This document shows positions 40,452-50,893 of a DNA stretch of 64,000 nucleotides, piece by piece. This stretch comes from Pedobacter sp. FW305-3-2-15-E-R2A2 (GTDB taxonomy: Bacteria > Bacteroidota > Bacteroidia > Sphingobacteriales > Sphingobacteriaceae), in assembly GCF_038446955.1 (NCBI RefSeq), contig NZ_CP151803.1:6572001-6636000 (forward strand), written 5' to 3'. Below the pieces are notes generated by a model. That model had not been told where the DNA came from, did no database searches, and saw only the letters and a list, made by a program, of their open reading frames with translations. Position numbers and translations under genes: made by a program. Every line of letters begins with the position of its first letter. Position 1 is the stretch's first letter.

Positions 40452-43400
40452 ATGAAAGTTACGCTACGCCTCTCTTTTTTACTCCTCTGCTTTGTTTCCA
40501 TTTATCAGAGTAGCTTTTCACAACAACCTACGGCAAACAATTATATGAAGGAATTCGATAAAATAGATTCTTTAGCCAGCATGGCCCAGGCCAACAAAGC
40601 TTTCCCCATTCTTGAGAAATTGATTAAACAAGCCAGAACGGAAGGCAATTCTCCCATGCTGGTAAAATCTGTGATGTACCGCATGCTATTTCAGAGCTAC
40701 CTGAAAGAAAATGCTTTTGAGGAAATTCTGAATGACCTGCGGAGCGATATCAAACTGGCAAAGCAACCTGAAAAAAGCATTTTGCAATCCTTGCTTGCTG
40801 AAATGTATTGGAAGTATTACCAGGAGAACAGCTATCGCATTGCGAAACGGACCATGGTCCAAACGAAGCTCAGTGACGAGATCGGCACCTGGTCTATCCG
40901 ACAAATCACTAATGAAACTGCGAAAACATACCTCAGCTCCCTTTCCGAAGCCAGCCTTTTACAAAAAATAAAGGTTGGAGTGTTAAATGATATCCTCATC
41001 GGCGACAGCAGTAACCGGGATTTAAGGCCTAGTCTTTATGATCTTCTAGCCCATCGTGCGCTAGACGTATTTATGAATCCCCAAATCGACATGACCAATA
41101 CAGATATGGAGGGCATCAATTTCGATGATTCCATCTGGTTTGCAGACCATAAGACATTTTCAGCAATAAAGATCCCGCAGGCCGACAGCAGTTATTTCTC
41201 GGCAGAGGCGTTAAAACTATTCCAGCAACTGCTTAAAGTTCATGATCAGCCGAACAGTGCCGCAGCCCTGACAGAGATCGAACTTAAAAGATTAAAGTTC
41301 ATCTATGGAAGAAGTGCTAATGAACAAAAAGACAGTCTGTATTTCCATGCATTGGAATCATTGGGAAAAACAACAGAAAGCAATCCATTATATGCAGATG
41401 TACTATTTCAGCAGGCTCAGATTTACAACAATGGAGGACAGCAAGACAGCAGCAAGCAAAATCTGATCAAGGCAATGGCCCTCCTGGAAAAAGCCATCAA
41501 AATGTATCCCGAGAGCCAGGGTGCGAAAAATGCGGCCAATTTAATCCGGGTCATCAAGACAGAAACCATAAAAGTCGAAATAAAACAGGCTAACCTTCCG
41601 GAACGCCCGATACGTTTTTTACTCAGCTACAAAAATATAGATACCGTACATCTGAAGCTTTATAAAATTTCTGCCACTGACGATGAGTCTTATCTAAATT
41701 TCGGTAACAAAGAGGCCTATCAGCTTTTTATTAAAAAAGAAAAGCCTTTCAGGACCTGGTCTGTTCCGGTCCCTTCCTTAAAGGATTATCAGGAGCATCA
41801 CTTATCTGATCAGATGGAAGCGCTTCCAATGGGTAATTATTTGCTGATCGCCCAAAACACTTTCGATCCCAAAAAAGAGAAATATACCAATAGCCTCAAT
41901 CAGTTTAGGGTCACTGCACTTGCAGTGGTCAGCAGAGGATTGTCTGAGGACTCACTGCAATATGTCGTTTCCAATAGTCTTAGCGGAAAACGTTTAAAAA
42001 ACGCAACTGTCCTGGAAAAAAATGAGCGTTACGACAAAGGAGTATCAAAGTCATACAATAGCACTCCAATGAAAACAGATGAAAATGGCGTTGTAATTTC
42101 CAAGCCGAATCCGGATGTTCGAAAAGTGCAGATCAGTTATAAGGATGATACCCTGATGACCAATGCTTCAAACCGCTATTATTACTATAGAGAGGAGAGT
42201 GAGAAAAAACAGGTCATCCTCTTTACTGATCGCCCTATTTACCGCCCCGGACAGACCTTGTTTTATAAAGGACTTCTCATCGAAAAAGACGACACAAAAA
42301 ATAGCATTGTAGCAGGACAACAACTCGAAGTCACCTTCGACGACGTAAATGGCGAAGAGCTGGAAGAGGTATCTGTAACCACCAATGAGTATGGTACATT
42401 TCAGGGCTCCTTTAGTATTCCTATGGGTAAAATGAATGGCAGCATGGAAATAAGCACCGATTATGGAAGCATTCAAGTACAGGTGGAAGAATACAAACGT
42501 CCGAGCTTTGAAGTTCTCTTTGATAAATCCACCCAGAAGTACAAACTGAACGACAGCGTATTGGTTAAGGGAAATGCAACTACCTTTTCCGGTTATGCAG
42601 TAGGTGCAGGAAAAGTAAAATATACCGTTTTCAGAAACAGCAGATTTCCTCACTACCTCTATGGCTCCAGAGGAGAATCGCCAAAGCAAATCGCCATAGG
42701 CCAAACGGAGACCAAAGCGGATGGTAGTTTTAGCCTTCAGTTCTTTGCAAGCACAGGTCAGCCAAAAGCAGAGCGGTATACCTATTCAGTGAAGGTAGAG
42801 GTGACCGATATTAACGGAGAGACCAGAACGGGAACCAAAGATATCAATGCAGGAGACAAAGACTTGCTTTTAGATGTAGCATTACCGCCGCAGCTCTTTT
42901 TAAGCTCAAAAGCAGATAGCATCCCATTTAGCATCACCAACCTGAACGGAGAACCCACTAAAGCGAAATTAAAAACAGAATGGTTTTTACTGGAATCTCC
43001 GGGAAGAATACCCAACAAAAATCCTTTTACAATTAGCCCGGAAAAATATACACTTTCCAAAACCGAATTTATTAAGGCTTTTCCAAATGAAGCTTATGCA
43101 GGAGATGATAACCCTATAAACTGGCCGGCAAAAAAGATCGACTTTACGCAAAACATCAGTGCCGAACAAGGAGAGGGAAACTTTAGCCTGAATGCAAAAC
43201 AATTGAGCCCTGGTTTTTATAAAGTGAAGTTCAGTGCCATTAATGAAGATAAGGAGCGCATTGATCTGGAGAAAGTACTGCGCATTTACCATCCTGAAGC
43301 CAGTCAGATCCTGACAGAACAGGAATGGCTGATCGCAGAAAAAACCCAGATTTCACCAACTGAAAGTGCCATCTTCAGATTGGCAGGAACAACATCCTCC

Positions 43401-46400
43401 GGAACAGCTTATTACGAGGTCTACTACAAAAATAAAATTGTGGATAAAGTGTGGATAACCGTTTCAACCAAACAAAACATCATTAAAATAAGCCCGAGGG
43501 CAGAATTCCAGAACGACTTCGCTGTTCAGTTTACCCTTATTCAAAATGGTATTGTTTATAACTCCTTGCAGACAGTAAATATCATTGATCCCGAAAAAGC
43601 ATTAGAGATTAATTTTCTAACCTTCCGGAATAAATTACAACCCGGTGAAAAAGAAAGCTGGAAACTACGCATCACGAGCAAAACAGGAGAAAAACAAATG
43701 GCAGAACTCGCGGCCACACTTTATGATGCATCGCTCGATGAACTTAATAACATGGACTGGAATGCTCCGCTGATCAATACTTACGACTATCATCGCTACT
43801 CCTGGGCATCAGAACGAAACAACCTTAGAACCGGACACAGACTCTGGTTCTTGGGTGACAATGATTATTATTTTTCCGAGATATTCCGAAAATATGAAGA
43901 CCTGAATCTCTTTGGATATTACTATTACGGTGGCCACAATCCGGGCTACAGCAATTATCTGAATAAAATAAAAATCAGAAATATCTCTGAAGCAGGGTTT
44001 AAAAGGCTGGCAGAACTGCAAAAAGGAAACCTCCTCTATGGTGTAGTCACCGATGAAGAAGGCTATAGTTTACCTGGAGTAAGTGTAAAATCCGGTAAAG
44101 CAGCAGCGGTTACCGATGTATACGGCATCTATAAAATAAATGCAGCTTCCGGGCAGCAAATAGAATTTAAAGCGCTCGGGTTTAAAGCATTTACCGTAAA
44201 AGCAGGTAAATCAAAAAGACTGGATGTGAGCCTAAGGCCGGATGGCTCAGCTTTGAATGAAGTGGTCGTTGTGGGGTATGCAGCCCAAAAGAAACAAATG
44301 AAGACTGCCGCTTCCGTTCAGATACGCGGAATGTCTATGTTGAACGGAAAAGTTGCAGGTCTGGTTAGCGAGTCTGCCCCAGCTGCAGTTCAGGCACCAA
44401 TGCCGGCGGTAGCTGCAGATGCCGGAGGCTATAATGACCCGGCAGCAAGCAAGGATAAAGGTCTGGAAAAGATAATACCGAGAACCAACTTCAATGAAAC
44501 CGCTTTCTTTTACCCTCAGCTGCATACGGACAAAAACGGAGAGATTCAAATTGATTTCACCATCCCTCAATCTTTAACCCGCTATAAAATGATGGGCTTT
44601 GCACATACCAAAGACCTGAAAACAGCCAATATCAGCCGTGAACTCATTACTCAGAAACAACTGGCCATCTCCGCAAATGCCCCGCGCTTCTTCCGCGAGG
44701 GGGATACCATCTTGTTTACCGCCAAACTGAATAACCTGAGCGGAAAAGCATTAAAAGGAGAAGCCATGCTGGAATTAAGAGATGCAGTTACTAACAAAGT
44801 TATCCACATTACGGCTGCAGATGTTAAAGAAGCACAAAACTTTGAAGTCGCCAACAAAGGTAATGAGGTATTGAGATGGTCATTGCAAATCCCTTCAGGT
44901 ATTGCAGCCATCACTTATAAAATAATCGCACAATCTGGCAAATATAGCGACGGAGAAGAAATGACCATTCCCGTACTGCCCAATGGTATGCTCCTTACGG
45001 AGACCATGCCGCTGAATGTACGTGGAAATACCAGCAAGAGTTTTAACCTGGAGAAACTGCTAAAATCAGGCTCCTCCAAAACCTTAAAAAATCAAAGCTT
45101 AGCTTTGGAATTCACCGCAAATCCAGTGTGGTATGCCGTACAGGCGCTTCCCTATTTAATGGAATATCCTTACGAATGTGCAGAACAAACCTTCAGCCAT
45201 TTTTATGCGAACAGCTTTGCTACAGGAATCATCAACAGCGCTCCCAAAATAAAACAAGTCTTTACCCGCTGGCAACAGGAAAAAGATGAGGCAGCACTAT
45301 TGTCTAATCTGGAGAAAAATCCGGAACTGAAGTCTATTCTCCTGGAAGAAACCCCATGGGTAAAAGATGCAGGTGAAGAAACCGCACGTAAGAAACGACT
45401 GGCCTTACTATTTGACCTGAACCGGATGACTTACGAGTTAAAAGGTAATTTTGAGAAGCTGGAAAACATGCAACATGAAAATGGTGCCTTCGCCTGGTTT
45501 AACGGAATGGCCGAAGACCGCTACATCACCCAACATATTGTTTTGGGTATGGGGCAATTAAAGCGGTTGAAGATGATAGATGAGAAAGCCTATCCTGGCT
45601 TTCCGAAAATGCTGAATAAAGCGATCATTTACCTGGACGAGAAGCTAAAGGATGATTTCCAGAGGGAAGTGTCGGGAAAAGGAGTGGCCTATCTCCCACT
45701 CCACTATTTGTATGCAAGGAGTTATACTGATCATAAGAACAACGATCCTTTCTTTAAAAAGGCAGTTGCTTATTATCTGAACAAACTGAAAAACAGCTGG
45801 AAAAGTATGGACGCATACCAACGCGGTCAGGCAGCTCTGGTGTTAGCCAGAAACGGAAATAAACCAGAAGCAATGAACATTGTCCGCTTCCTAAAAGAAA
45901 GTGCTCGTAAGAACGAAGAGATGGGCATGTATTGGGAGGACAACCGCAATGGCTGGTGGTGGTATCAAAGTCCGATTGAGACGCAATCATTGCTGATAGA
46001 AGTATTTGATGAAGTAGCCAATGATGCAGAATCAGTAGAAGAAATGAAAATATGGTTGTTAAAGAACAAACAGACCAACGACTGGAAAACTACGAAAGCT
46101 ACTGCGGCCGCTTGCTATTCCTTACTTCTTCGCGGAACAAGTATGCTGGAAGAATCTGCAGCACCTGAAATCTCCATCGGAAATCAAACCCTTGCTCAGT
46201 TAGGCCTGGACGATGCGAAGAAAGAAGCAGGAACGGGTTACCAGAAACTGACCATTGCCGGTGAAAATGTAAAACCAGAGATGGGCAAAATTGAGGTTAA
46301 AAATAACAACAAAACCATCGCCTGGGGAGGGGTATACTGGCAATATTTTGAACAGCTGGATAAGATCACTTCCGCGGAAACCGGAGTTAAAATTAAAAAA

Positions 46401-46808
46401 GAACTGTTTTTACAGAAACAATCAGGCAAGGGCGATGTATTGACGCTGCTGAGTCCAACAAATGTATTGACCCCAGGCGACCTGCTCAAGGTCAGGATAG
46501 AAATTCGTGCCGACAGAGACATGGAATACATCCATTTAAAGGACATGCGTTCCTCAGGATTTGAACCGGTAAATGTGATTTCCACGTATAAATACCAGGA
46601 CGGGCTGGGCTATTATGAAAGCACAAAAGACGCTTCCACCAATTTCTTTATCAGTTACCTCAGAAAGGGCGTATATGTGTTTGAATATGCTTTAAGGGTA
46701 AGTCATGCGGGGAACTTCTCCAATGGAATTACCAGTTTGCAGTCGATGTATGCTCCGGAATTCAGCAGCCATTCTGCAGGAATAAGGATTACGGTGAAAC
46801 CTCAGTAA
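40452..46808 (+). CDS. Alpha-2-macroglobulin family protein with inserted SusC-like segment
   Basis: 2118 aa secreted protein; the signal peptide ends near SFSQ and has no lipobox. A helical N-terminal region (about 30-400, TPR-like) precedes macroglobulin domains, with the MG2 motif TDRPIYRPGQT at 592. Residues about 1190-1265 are a carboxypeptidase-like regulatory domain (GVVTDEEGYSLPGVSV), followed by N1269-EVVVVGYAAQKKQ, a SusC plug opening, then the macroglobulin continues. The thioester motif C1576-A-E-Q1579 is intact, so covalent trapping of proteases is plausible. It stands alone, without the penicillin-binding protein 1C gene that accompanies many bacterial homologues. Confidence 0.88.
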   Translation: MKVTLRLSFLLLCFVSIYQSSFSQQPTANNYMKEFDKIDSLASMAQANKAFPILEKLIKQARTEGNSPMLVKSVMYRMLFQSYLKENAFEEILNDLRSDIKLAKQPEKSILQSLLAEMYWKYYQENSYRIAKRTMVQTKLSDEIGTWSIRQITNETAKTYLSSLSEASLLQKIKVGVLNDILIGDSSNRDLRPSLYDLLAHRALDVFMNPQIDMTNTDMEGINFDDSIWFADHKTFSAIKIPQADSSYFSAEALKLFQQLLKVHDQPNSAAALTEIELKRLKFIYGRSANEQKDSLYFHALESLGKTTESNPLYADVLFQQAQIYNNGGQQDSSKQNLIKAMALLEKAIKMYPESQGAKNAANLIRVIKTETIKVEIKQANLPERPIRFLLSYKNIDTVHLKLYKISATDDESYLNFGNKEAYQLFIKKEKPFRTWSVPVPSLKDYQEHHLSDQMEALPMGNYLLIAQNTFDPKKEKYTNSLNQFRVTALAVVSRGLSEDSLQYVVSNSLSGKRLKNATVLEKNERYDKGVSKSYNSTPMKTDENGVVISKPNPDVRKVQISYKDDTLMTNASNRYYYYREESEKKQVILFTDRPIYRPGQTLFYKGLLIEKDDTKNSIVAGQQLEVTFDDVNGEELEEVSVTTNEYGTFQGSFSIPMGKMNGSMEISTDYGSIQVQVEEYKRPSFEVLFDKSTQKYKLNDSVLVKGNATTFSGYAVGAGKVKYTVFRNSRFPHYLYGSRGESPKQIAIGQTETKADGSFSLQFFASTGQPKAERYTYSVKVEVTDINGETRTGTKDINAGDKDLLLDVALPPQLFLSSKADSIPFSITNLNGEPTKAKLKTEWFLLESPGRIPNKNPFTISPEKYTLSKTEFIKAFPNEAYAGDDNPINWPAKKIDFTQNISAEQGEGNFSLNAKQLSPGFYKVKFSAINEDKERIDLEKVLRIYHPEASQILTEQEWLIAEKTQISPTESAIFRLAGTTSSGTAYYEVYYKNKIVDKVWITVSTKQNIIKISPRAEFQNDFAVQFTLIQNGIVYNSLQTVNIIDPEKALEINFLTFRNKLQPGEKESWKLRITSKTGEKQMAELAATLYDASLDELNNMDWNAPLINTYDYHRYSWASERNNLRTGHRLWFLGDNDYYFSEIFRKYEDLNLFGYYYYGGHNPGYSNYLNKIKIRNISEAGFKRLAELQKGNLLYGVVTDEEGYSLPGVSVKSGKAAAVTDVYGIYKINAASGQQIEFKALGFKAFTVKAGKSKRLDVSLRPDGSALNEVVVVGYAAQKKQMKTAASVQIRGMSMLNGKVAGLVSESAPAAVQAPMPAVAADAGGYNDPAASKDKGLEKIIPRTNFNETAFFYPQLHTDKNGEIQIDFTIPQSLTRYKMMGFAHTKDLKTANISRELITQKQLAISANAPRFFREGDTILFTAKLNNLSGKALKGEAMLELRDAVTNKVIHITAADVKEAQNFEVANKGNEVLRWSLQIPSGIAAITYKIIAQSGKYSDGEEMTIPVLPNGMLLTETMPLNVRGNTSKSFNLEKLLKSGSSKTLKNQSLALEFTANPVWYAVQALPYLMEYPYECAEQTFSHFYANSFATGIINSAPKIKQVFTRWQQEKDEAALLSNLEKNPELKSILLEETPWVKDAGEETARKKRLALLFDLNRMTYELKGNFEKLENMQHENGAFAWFNGMAEDRYITQHIVLGMGQLKRLKMIDEKAYPGFPKMLNKAIIYLDEKLKDDFQREVSGKGVAYLPLHYLYARSYTDHKNNDPFFKKAVAYYLNKLKNSWKSMDAYQRGQAALVLARNGNKPEAMNIVRFLKESARKNEEMGMYWEDNRNGWWWYQSPIETQSLLIEVFDEVANDAESVEEMKIWLLKNKQTNDWKTTKATAAACYSLLLRGTSMLEESAAPEISIGNQTLAQLGLDDAKKEAGTGYQKLTIAGENVKPEMGKIEVKNNNKTIAWGGVYWQYFEQLDKITSAETGVKIKKELFLQKQSGKGDVLTLLSPTNVLTPGDLLKVRIEIRADRDMEYIHLKDMRSSGFEPVNVISTYKYQDGLGYYESTKDASTNFFISYLRKGVYVFEYALRVSHAGNFSNGITSLQSMYAPEFSSHSAGIRITVKPQ

Positions 46809-46810
46809 AC

Positions 46811-46853
46811 AAAATATCAGCTGTCTGAATCTATTTCAGACAGCTGATATTTT
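46811..46853. terminator. Bidirectional terminator (19-bp perfect stem)
   Basis: Arms 46811-46829 and 46835-46853 around a 5-base loop, with flanking A and T runs, between the macroglobulin gene and the convergent DNA alkylation repair gene. Confidence 0.9.
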
Positions 46854-46872
46854 ATTATTGCCCAAATTCAAA

Positions 46873-47976
46873 TTACAGGCTAAGTTCAAAATCCAGGATC
46901 TCTTTCTCTTCTCCATTCACAATCACCGACAATTGTTGTAACCCGGGATAAAACGTTCTGGTCGTGATCAATTTAAAACTTTGCTTCCGCGATATCTTTA
47001 CTTTTTCATTTGCCTGGTAGACTTTCTCGCTGATCTTGAATACCTTTTTTGACAAGCTGCCGTTTTGTCTCCGGTAATACAATCCATACTCTAAGCGGAT
47101 GGTTTGTTCTTTTTGTTCCTGATTGTGGAGGTAATAAGAGAAATGCAAATCACCCCCAATCGGAGTTACCGGCGTTGAAATCTTAAATTCAGTGATCTGA
47201 ATGTCTTTACTCTCCAGGCCATAATGTTTTAATATTTCCGGATGTCCTTGCTTCAGCAATGTCCTGGAACCATGCTTGATGATGGCATCCGTTTCTTTAT
47301 GCAACCCTTTCCATCGTTTTGCCATCTCAATAACAATATCCGGATTATCCTTGGCAATGTCATTGATATGGTTCGCCACACTCCTTCTCACCCATTCTGA
47401 AGGATCATTTTTCAGGTTTTCCAACAGTGGTAAAACTGGAGCTGGATTCTTTTTAAGCTCAGGTAAAGCCATCGCCCATGGCAGTCTCGGCCTTGTACCC
47501 TCGCTCGACAAACGTCTTACCTTATGGTTTTCATGAAAGGACCATGCCGTCATCTGCGCTAGCATCCGATCACCATATTTCAGAATAAAAGGCCTTACGG
47601 AAAACTCACAGCTCACAAACTGGGTAATGAATTCAATCGCTCTCACAGAGTTTTCATAATCATTCATTCCATAGGTCTCTATATAATCCGGAAGAAACAT
47701 AAATGCCAGTCCGTCTTCTCCGCTGTTGTTTTTCCGTAACCCGGTAATGATATCAAAAAGCAGGTCTACCCTTTTCCCATAGTCTTCCGGAAGAAAGGGA
47801 TGTAATACCTGAGCCGTATGCTTCATCCTTGCCTTTAGTTCTTTATTTTCAAAATCTTTATCAAAGATCTGACTGATAAATTTCTCTTTATCAAAAGAAG
47901 GAACGGTTTGCAGAAGGACATCAGATAATCTATCGTAAAATGCCGGGGAATATATGTCTTTAAGAAGGCTACTCAT
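46873..47976 (-). CDS. DNA alkylation repair protein (AlkC/AlkD-like HEAT repeats)
   Basis: 367 aa cytosolic protein. HEAT-like helical repeats cover about residues 1-250 (VRRLSSEGTRPRLPWAMALP and NDPSEWVRRSVANHINDIAKDNP are typical of the family). A C-terminal beta-sandwich (about 260-367) occurs in many AlkC-like members. It removes 3-methyl and 7-methyl adducts in characterised relatives. It lies 20 bases downstream of a decayed AraC-type gene on the same strand. Confidence 0.85.
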   Translation of the reverse strand: MSSLLKDIYSPAFYDRLSDVLLQTVPSFDKEKFISQIFDKDFENKELKARMKHTAQVLHPFLPEDYGKRVDLLFDIITGLRKNNSGEDGLAFMFLPDYIETYGMNDYENSVRAIEFITQFVSCEFSVRPFILKYGDRMLAQMTAWSFHENHKVRRLSSEGTRPRLPWAMALPELKKNPAPVLPLLENLKNDPSEWVRRSVANHINDIAKDNPDIVIEMAKRWKGLHKETDAIIKHGSRTLLKQGHPEILKHYGLESKDIQITEFKISTPVTPIGGDLHFSYYLHNQEQKEQTIRLEYGLYYRRQNGSLSKKVFKISEKVYQANEKVKISRKQSFKLITTRTFYPGLQQLSVIVNGEEKEILDFELSL

Positions 47977-47996
47977 AATCGTTTTTTTTAATGTCG

Positions 47997-48467
47997 TTAA
48001 GCTGCGGTTACTTTGTTTCTGATTTCGCGCATTCCCCGGTGGTAATACTTTTTCATCATTTTATTCAAATGACTACTATCCGTAAACCCCAGTTCATTTG
48101 CGATTTCTTTAAATGAATTGGAGGTTAGTGCTGCACGGGCTTCTGCGATTTTCAACTTCGATCTGAGGATATAATCGCGAAAGCTTTCATTAGCATTTCT
48201 TTTAAAATATTTACTAAAATAGGTTTCAGAAATATGGAAACGAGAGGAAATCCCCTCTACACTCACTTTCTCCTGATCCAACAGATTAAAATGAATGAAG
48301 TGAAGCATGTTAACAAACCGTTTATCAGAAAAAGACCGTCCATGAAGCAATTGTTTTTCAATATTACTGGAAATGATCACCAAAATAGAAACCAATAGAT
48401 TCTGCACTAAAAATACCGAACAATTGTTGTCGCTATAATGTTCTGAAACGATAAGTTCCAGGATTTG
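47997..48467 (-). pseudogene. AraC-family regulator, 5' truncated
   Basis: Only the C-terminal part remains: about 40 residues of linker and two helix-turn-helix units (VSVEGISSRFHISETYFSKYFKR and SFKEIANELGFTDSSHLNKMMKK). A GTG at 48407 could start a 136-aa product, but the frame stays open 20 codons further upstream and still reads like an AraC linker (QILELIVSEHYSDN) until a TAG at 48470, with no ATG. The N-terminal sensing domain of about 150 residues is missing, replaced by the end of the SMP-30-like gene 9 bases away. Probably a relic; a short DNA-binding product is possible. Confidence 0.6.
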
Positions 48468-48475
48468 CTAAAGGT

Positions 48476-49297
48476 TTATTTTAACTGGTAAGCCATGACC
48501 GTCTTTTTATAAAAAGTAGGGATGTAGACGATCTTTTTCACTGGATCATATCCGATATCCGCAGTATTCTTCTTTTCTAAATGAGTATCGAGTAAAAGAT
48601 CGATTTTCCCATCGGCATAAACATAATATACATATCCTCCCCAGCTGGAACAGAGAAAGTCGCCATTTCCGATCGGCTCCAGACCATCTCCTCCATTTGG
48701 CAATTCTGCGATCTTGCTGATCTTCTTGTCTGCATCGGCTTTCAAAAAGCTTTTCCCACCAAGGATATACAGGTCTTCGCCAATTGCTTTTAAGCCATTT
48801 ACCCCATTGATGCTGTCCAGGTATATGGAAGGAACATCATTCTCAATCTTATAAATTCTTTTAGTTCTGGAATCCGAGACATAAACAATGCCTTTGTCGC
48901 TCACCGTAATGTCATTCAGAAATTTGGTGTTTTCTATCGCAATTTTGCGAAGTACTTTTCCTTTGGCAATGTCAATCACCACCACATCGGTCAGGTCCGC
49001 AGCATACATCAGGTTGCCAAATGTGGCCAGGCCTTTCGGGGAATTTAGTCCTGAAATCCAGTTGAGGTCGATCACTTTGCCGTCAGGTTTTATTTTTCCA
49101 ATCCCGCCAATTCCGTCCTTATCATTTGGGTTATTTCCCATAATAGATACATATAGCACTTTACCTTTCAAATCAGGTAAAACAGATTCAGGAAGATTTA
49201 CAACACTGTCAGTTTCCCAGAGTTTCAACAGGCTATGTTGTGCTTTCAGCTGCAAAGACAGTGTAATGATTAAAATGAGAGAGAAATACTTTTTCAT
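48476..49297 (-). CDS. SMP-30/gluconolactonase-like secreted beta-propeller protein
   Basis: 273 aa with signal peptide (ending LKAQ). Repeated blades with motifs such as GLNSPKGLATFGNLMYAADL, FLNDITVSDKGIVYVSDSRTKRIYKIE and GDGLEPIGNGDFLCSSWGG match the SMP-30/LRE-like fold, which often binds calcium and opens lactones. Catalytic residues cannot be assigned safely. It could also be a plain NHL-type binding protein. It adjoins other secreted carbohydrate-oxidation genes, though on the opposite strand. Confidence 0.75.
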   Translation of the reverse strand: MKKYFSLILIITLSLQLKAQHSLLKLWETDSVVNLPESVLPDLKGKVLYVSIMGNNPNDKDGIGGIGKIKPDGKVIDLNWISGLNSPKGLATFGNLMYAADLTDVVVIDIAKGKVLRKIAIENTKFLNDITVSDKGIVYVSDSRTKRIYKIENDVPSIYLDSINGVNGLKAIGEDLYILGGKSFLKADADKKISKIAELPNGGDGLEPIGNGDFLCSSWGGYVYYVYADGKIDLLLDTHLEKKNTADIGYDPVKKIVYIPTFYKKTVMAYQLK

Positions 49298-49707
49298 CGG
49301 AATATATTTGGTTGTTATTGGTTTTCAAAGGGTATCAAGAGCTCACAGCCCGGTTTAAAGGTTACGAAGCGATCAGGATCTCAATAGTTCATTTTGTACG
49401 CTAAACTGTAAGATCATGAAGGTTTCAGCAGCGTGTAATTGTTATTTACAAATTAGGAATCTTTCATCACTTATTGTTTTATCGCTGGCATTACTGCAAT
49501 TGAATAATTATTGAATTAAAAATACTGTTCCAATTTAGCTAATTAGTAAACCATATTAACAAGAATAGCCGATAATTCTATCAAATCAACAAATTAAGCA
49601 GATACTACACCTTTCTCCATTTTCCGAAAATCAAATAAAAGCTAACTTTAAATACCTAAACAGGTAAATATCACCATAGATGTTTATCATCAGACAGCTA
49701 AATCCCC
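49298..49707. other. Intergenic region, 410 bp
   Basis: AT-rich divergent promoter region between the SMP-30-like and GH105-like genes. A TAACTTTA tract (near 49640) resembles a -7 box but lacks a TTG partner. No gene or RNA was recognised. Confidence 0.55.
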
Positions 49708-50853
49708 ATGAATAAAAATATTTTCTTAGGTATAACCGGTCTTATATCTTACTTCTTCTTTTCCGGAACAGGTCTGCTACAGGCCCAGTCAACATCTGCA
49801 GATTTAAAAAACTGGCCAAAGAGCAGTTCTCCGAAAGAGATAGGAACCAGGGTGGCCGATCATTTTGTAGTTACGCCGCATACCAATTTTGGCAAGTCCA
49901 CACCACCAAGGGTGATCACCTATCCCGAATCCTGTGCCTGGTACGGCGCATTGACCTTCGCTAAAGCCAGTGGAAATAAACAGCTAACGAAGAATCTTGC
50001 GGAACGTTTTGAACCCTTATTTGGAGTAGAATCAAAGATGATCCCAGTGCCTGATCATGTGGATTATTGTGTTTTTGGTTCCGTACCTCTGGAATTATAT
50101 CTCCAGACAAAGGATAAAAAATACCTCGACCTTGGGATTTCTATCGCTGAGAAACAATGGGGACCACCCGAAGGGCCGCGTGTAAAGGAGGAATCGCATG
50201 AGTTTTATAAACAGGGTTATACCTGGCAAACGAGGTTGTGGATTGATGATATGTATATGATTACTGCATTACAGGCACAGGCATTCCGCGCAACGGGAAA
50301 TCAAAAATACATTGATCAGGCAGCAAAAGAAATGGTGTTTTATTTAGATCAGCTTCAAAAACCCAACGGCTTATTTTACCATGCTCCGGATGTTCCTTTC
50401 TATTGGGGCAGAGGAGATGGATGGATGGCTGCAGGGATGGCAGAGCTATTGAGTTCCATGCCGAAAAAGAATCCAAACAGGGAGCGGATCATGAAAGGTT
50501 ATACAGATATGATGGCCTCTCTACTCAAATATCAGGGAAAGAATGGTATGTGGAACCAACTCATTGACGATCCTGAAGCATGGCCGGAAACTTCTGCAAC
50601 GGGAATGTTTACTTTCGCCATGATTACCGGTGTTAAAAACGGATGGCTGGATAAAGAGGTTTATGGCAAAGCCGCCAGGAATGGCTGGTTAGGGCTCGTT
50701 TCTTATATCAACGAAAACGCGGAAGTTACTGACGTATGTGAAGGGACAAATAAGAAGAACGACCGTCAATATTACCTGGACCGGAAGCGCAATACCGGCG
50801 ACCTACATGGACAAGCGCCAATTCTATGGTGCGCAACGGCATTATTGCGTTAA
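49708..50853 (+). CDS. GH88/GH105-type unsaturated glycuronyl hydrolase
   Basis: 381 aa exported protein (signal peptide ending LQAQ). The alpha/alpha-barrel fold is indicated by TRLWIDDMYMI, whose Asp matches the catalytic Asp region of YteR-like GH105 enzymes, by VPFYWGRGDGWMAAGMAE and by WPETSATGMFTFAMITGVKNGWL. Such enzymes hydrate and cleave the unsaturated uronic acid left by pectate or rhamnogalacturonan lyases. No lyase or SusCD pair is present in the window. It is first in an operon with a sugar dehydrogenase and a cytochrome c. Confidence 0.88.
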   Translation: MNKNIFLGITGLISYFFFSGTGLLQAQSTSADLKNWPKSSSPKEIGTRVADHFVVTPHTNFGKSTPPRVITYPESCAWYGALTFAKASGNKQLTKNLAERFEPLFGVESKMIPVPDHVDYCVFGSVPLELYLQTKDKKYLDLGISIAEKQWGPPEGPRVKEESHEFYKQGYTWQTRLWIDDMYMITALQAQAFRATGNQKYIDQAAKEMVFYLDQLQKPNGLFYHAPDVPFYWGRGDGWMAAGMAELLSSMPKKNPNRERIMKGYTDMMASLLKYQGKNGMWNQLIDDPEAWPETSATGMFTFAMITGVKNGWLDKEVYGKAARNGWLGLVSYINENAEVTDVCEGTNKKNDRQYYLDRKRNTGDLHGQAPILWCATALLR

Positions 50854-50893
50854 ACCAACCGCAAGCATCTTATAAAATTGACAAGCCAATACT

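Noticed and set aside
42168..42704. 178-codon frame on the minus strand inside the macroglobulin gene
   Set aside because: Shadow of a strongly supported coding frame; low-complexity hydrophobic translation without motifs.
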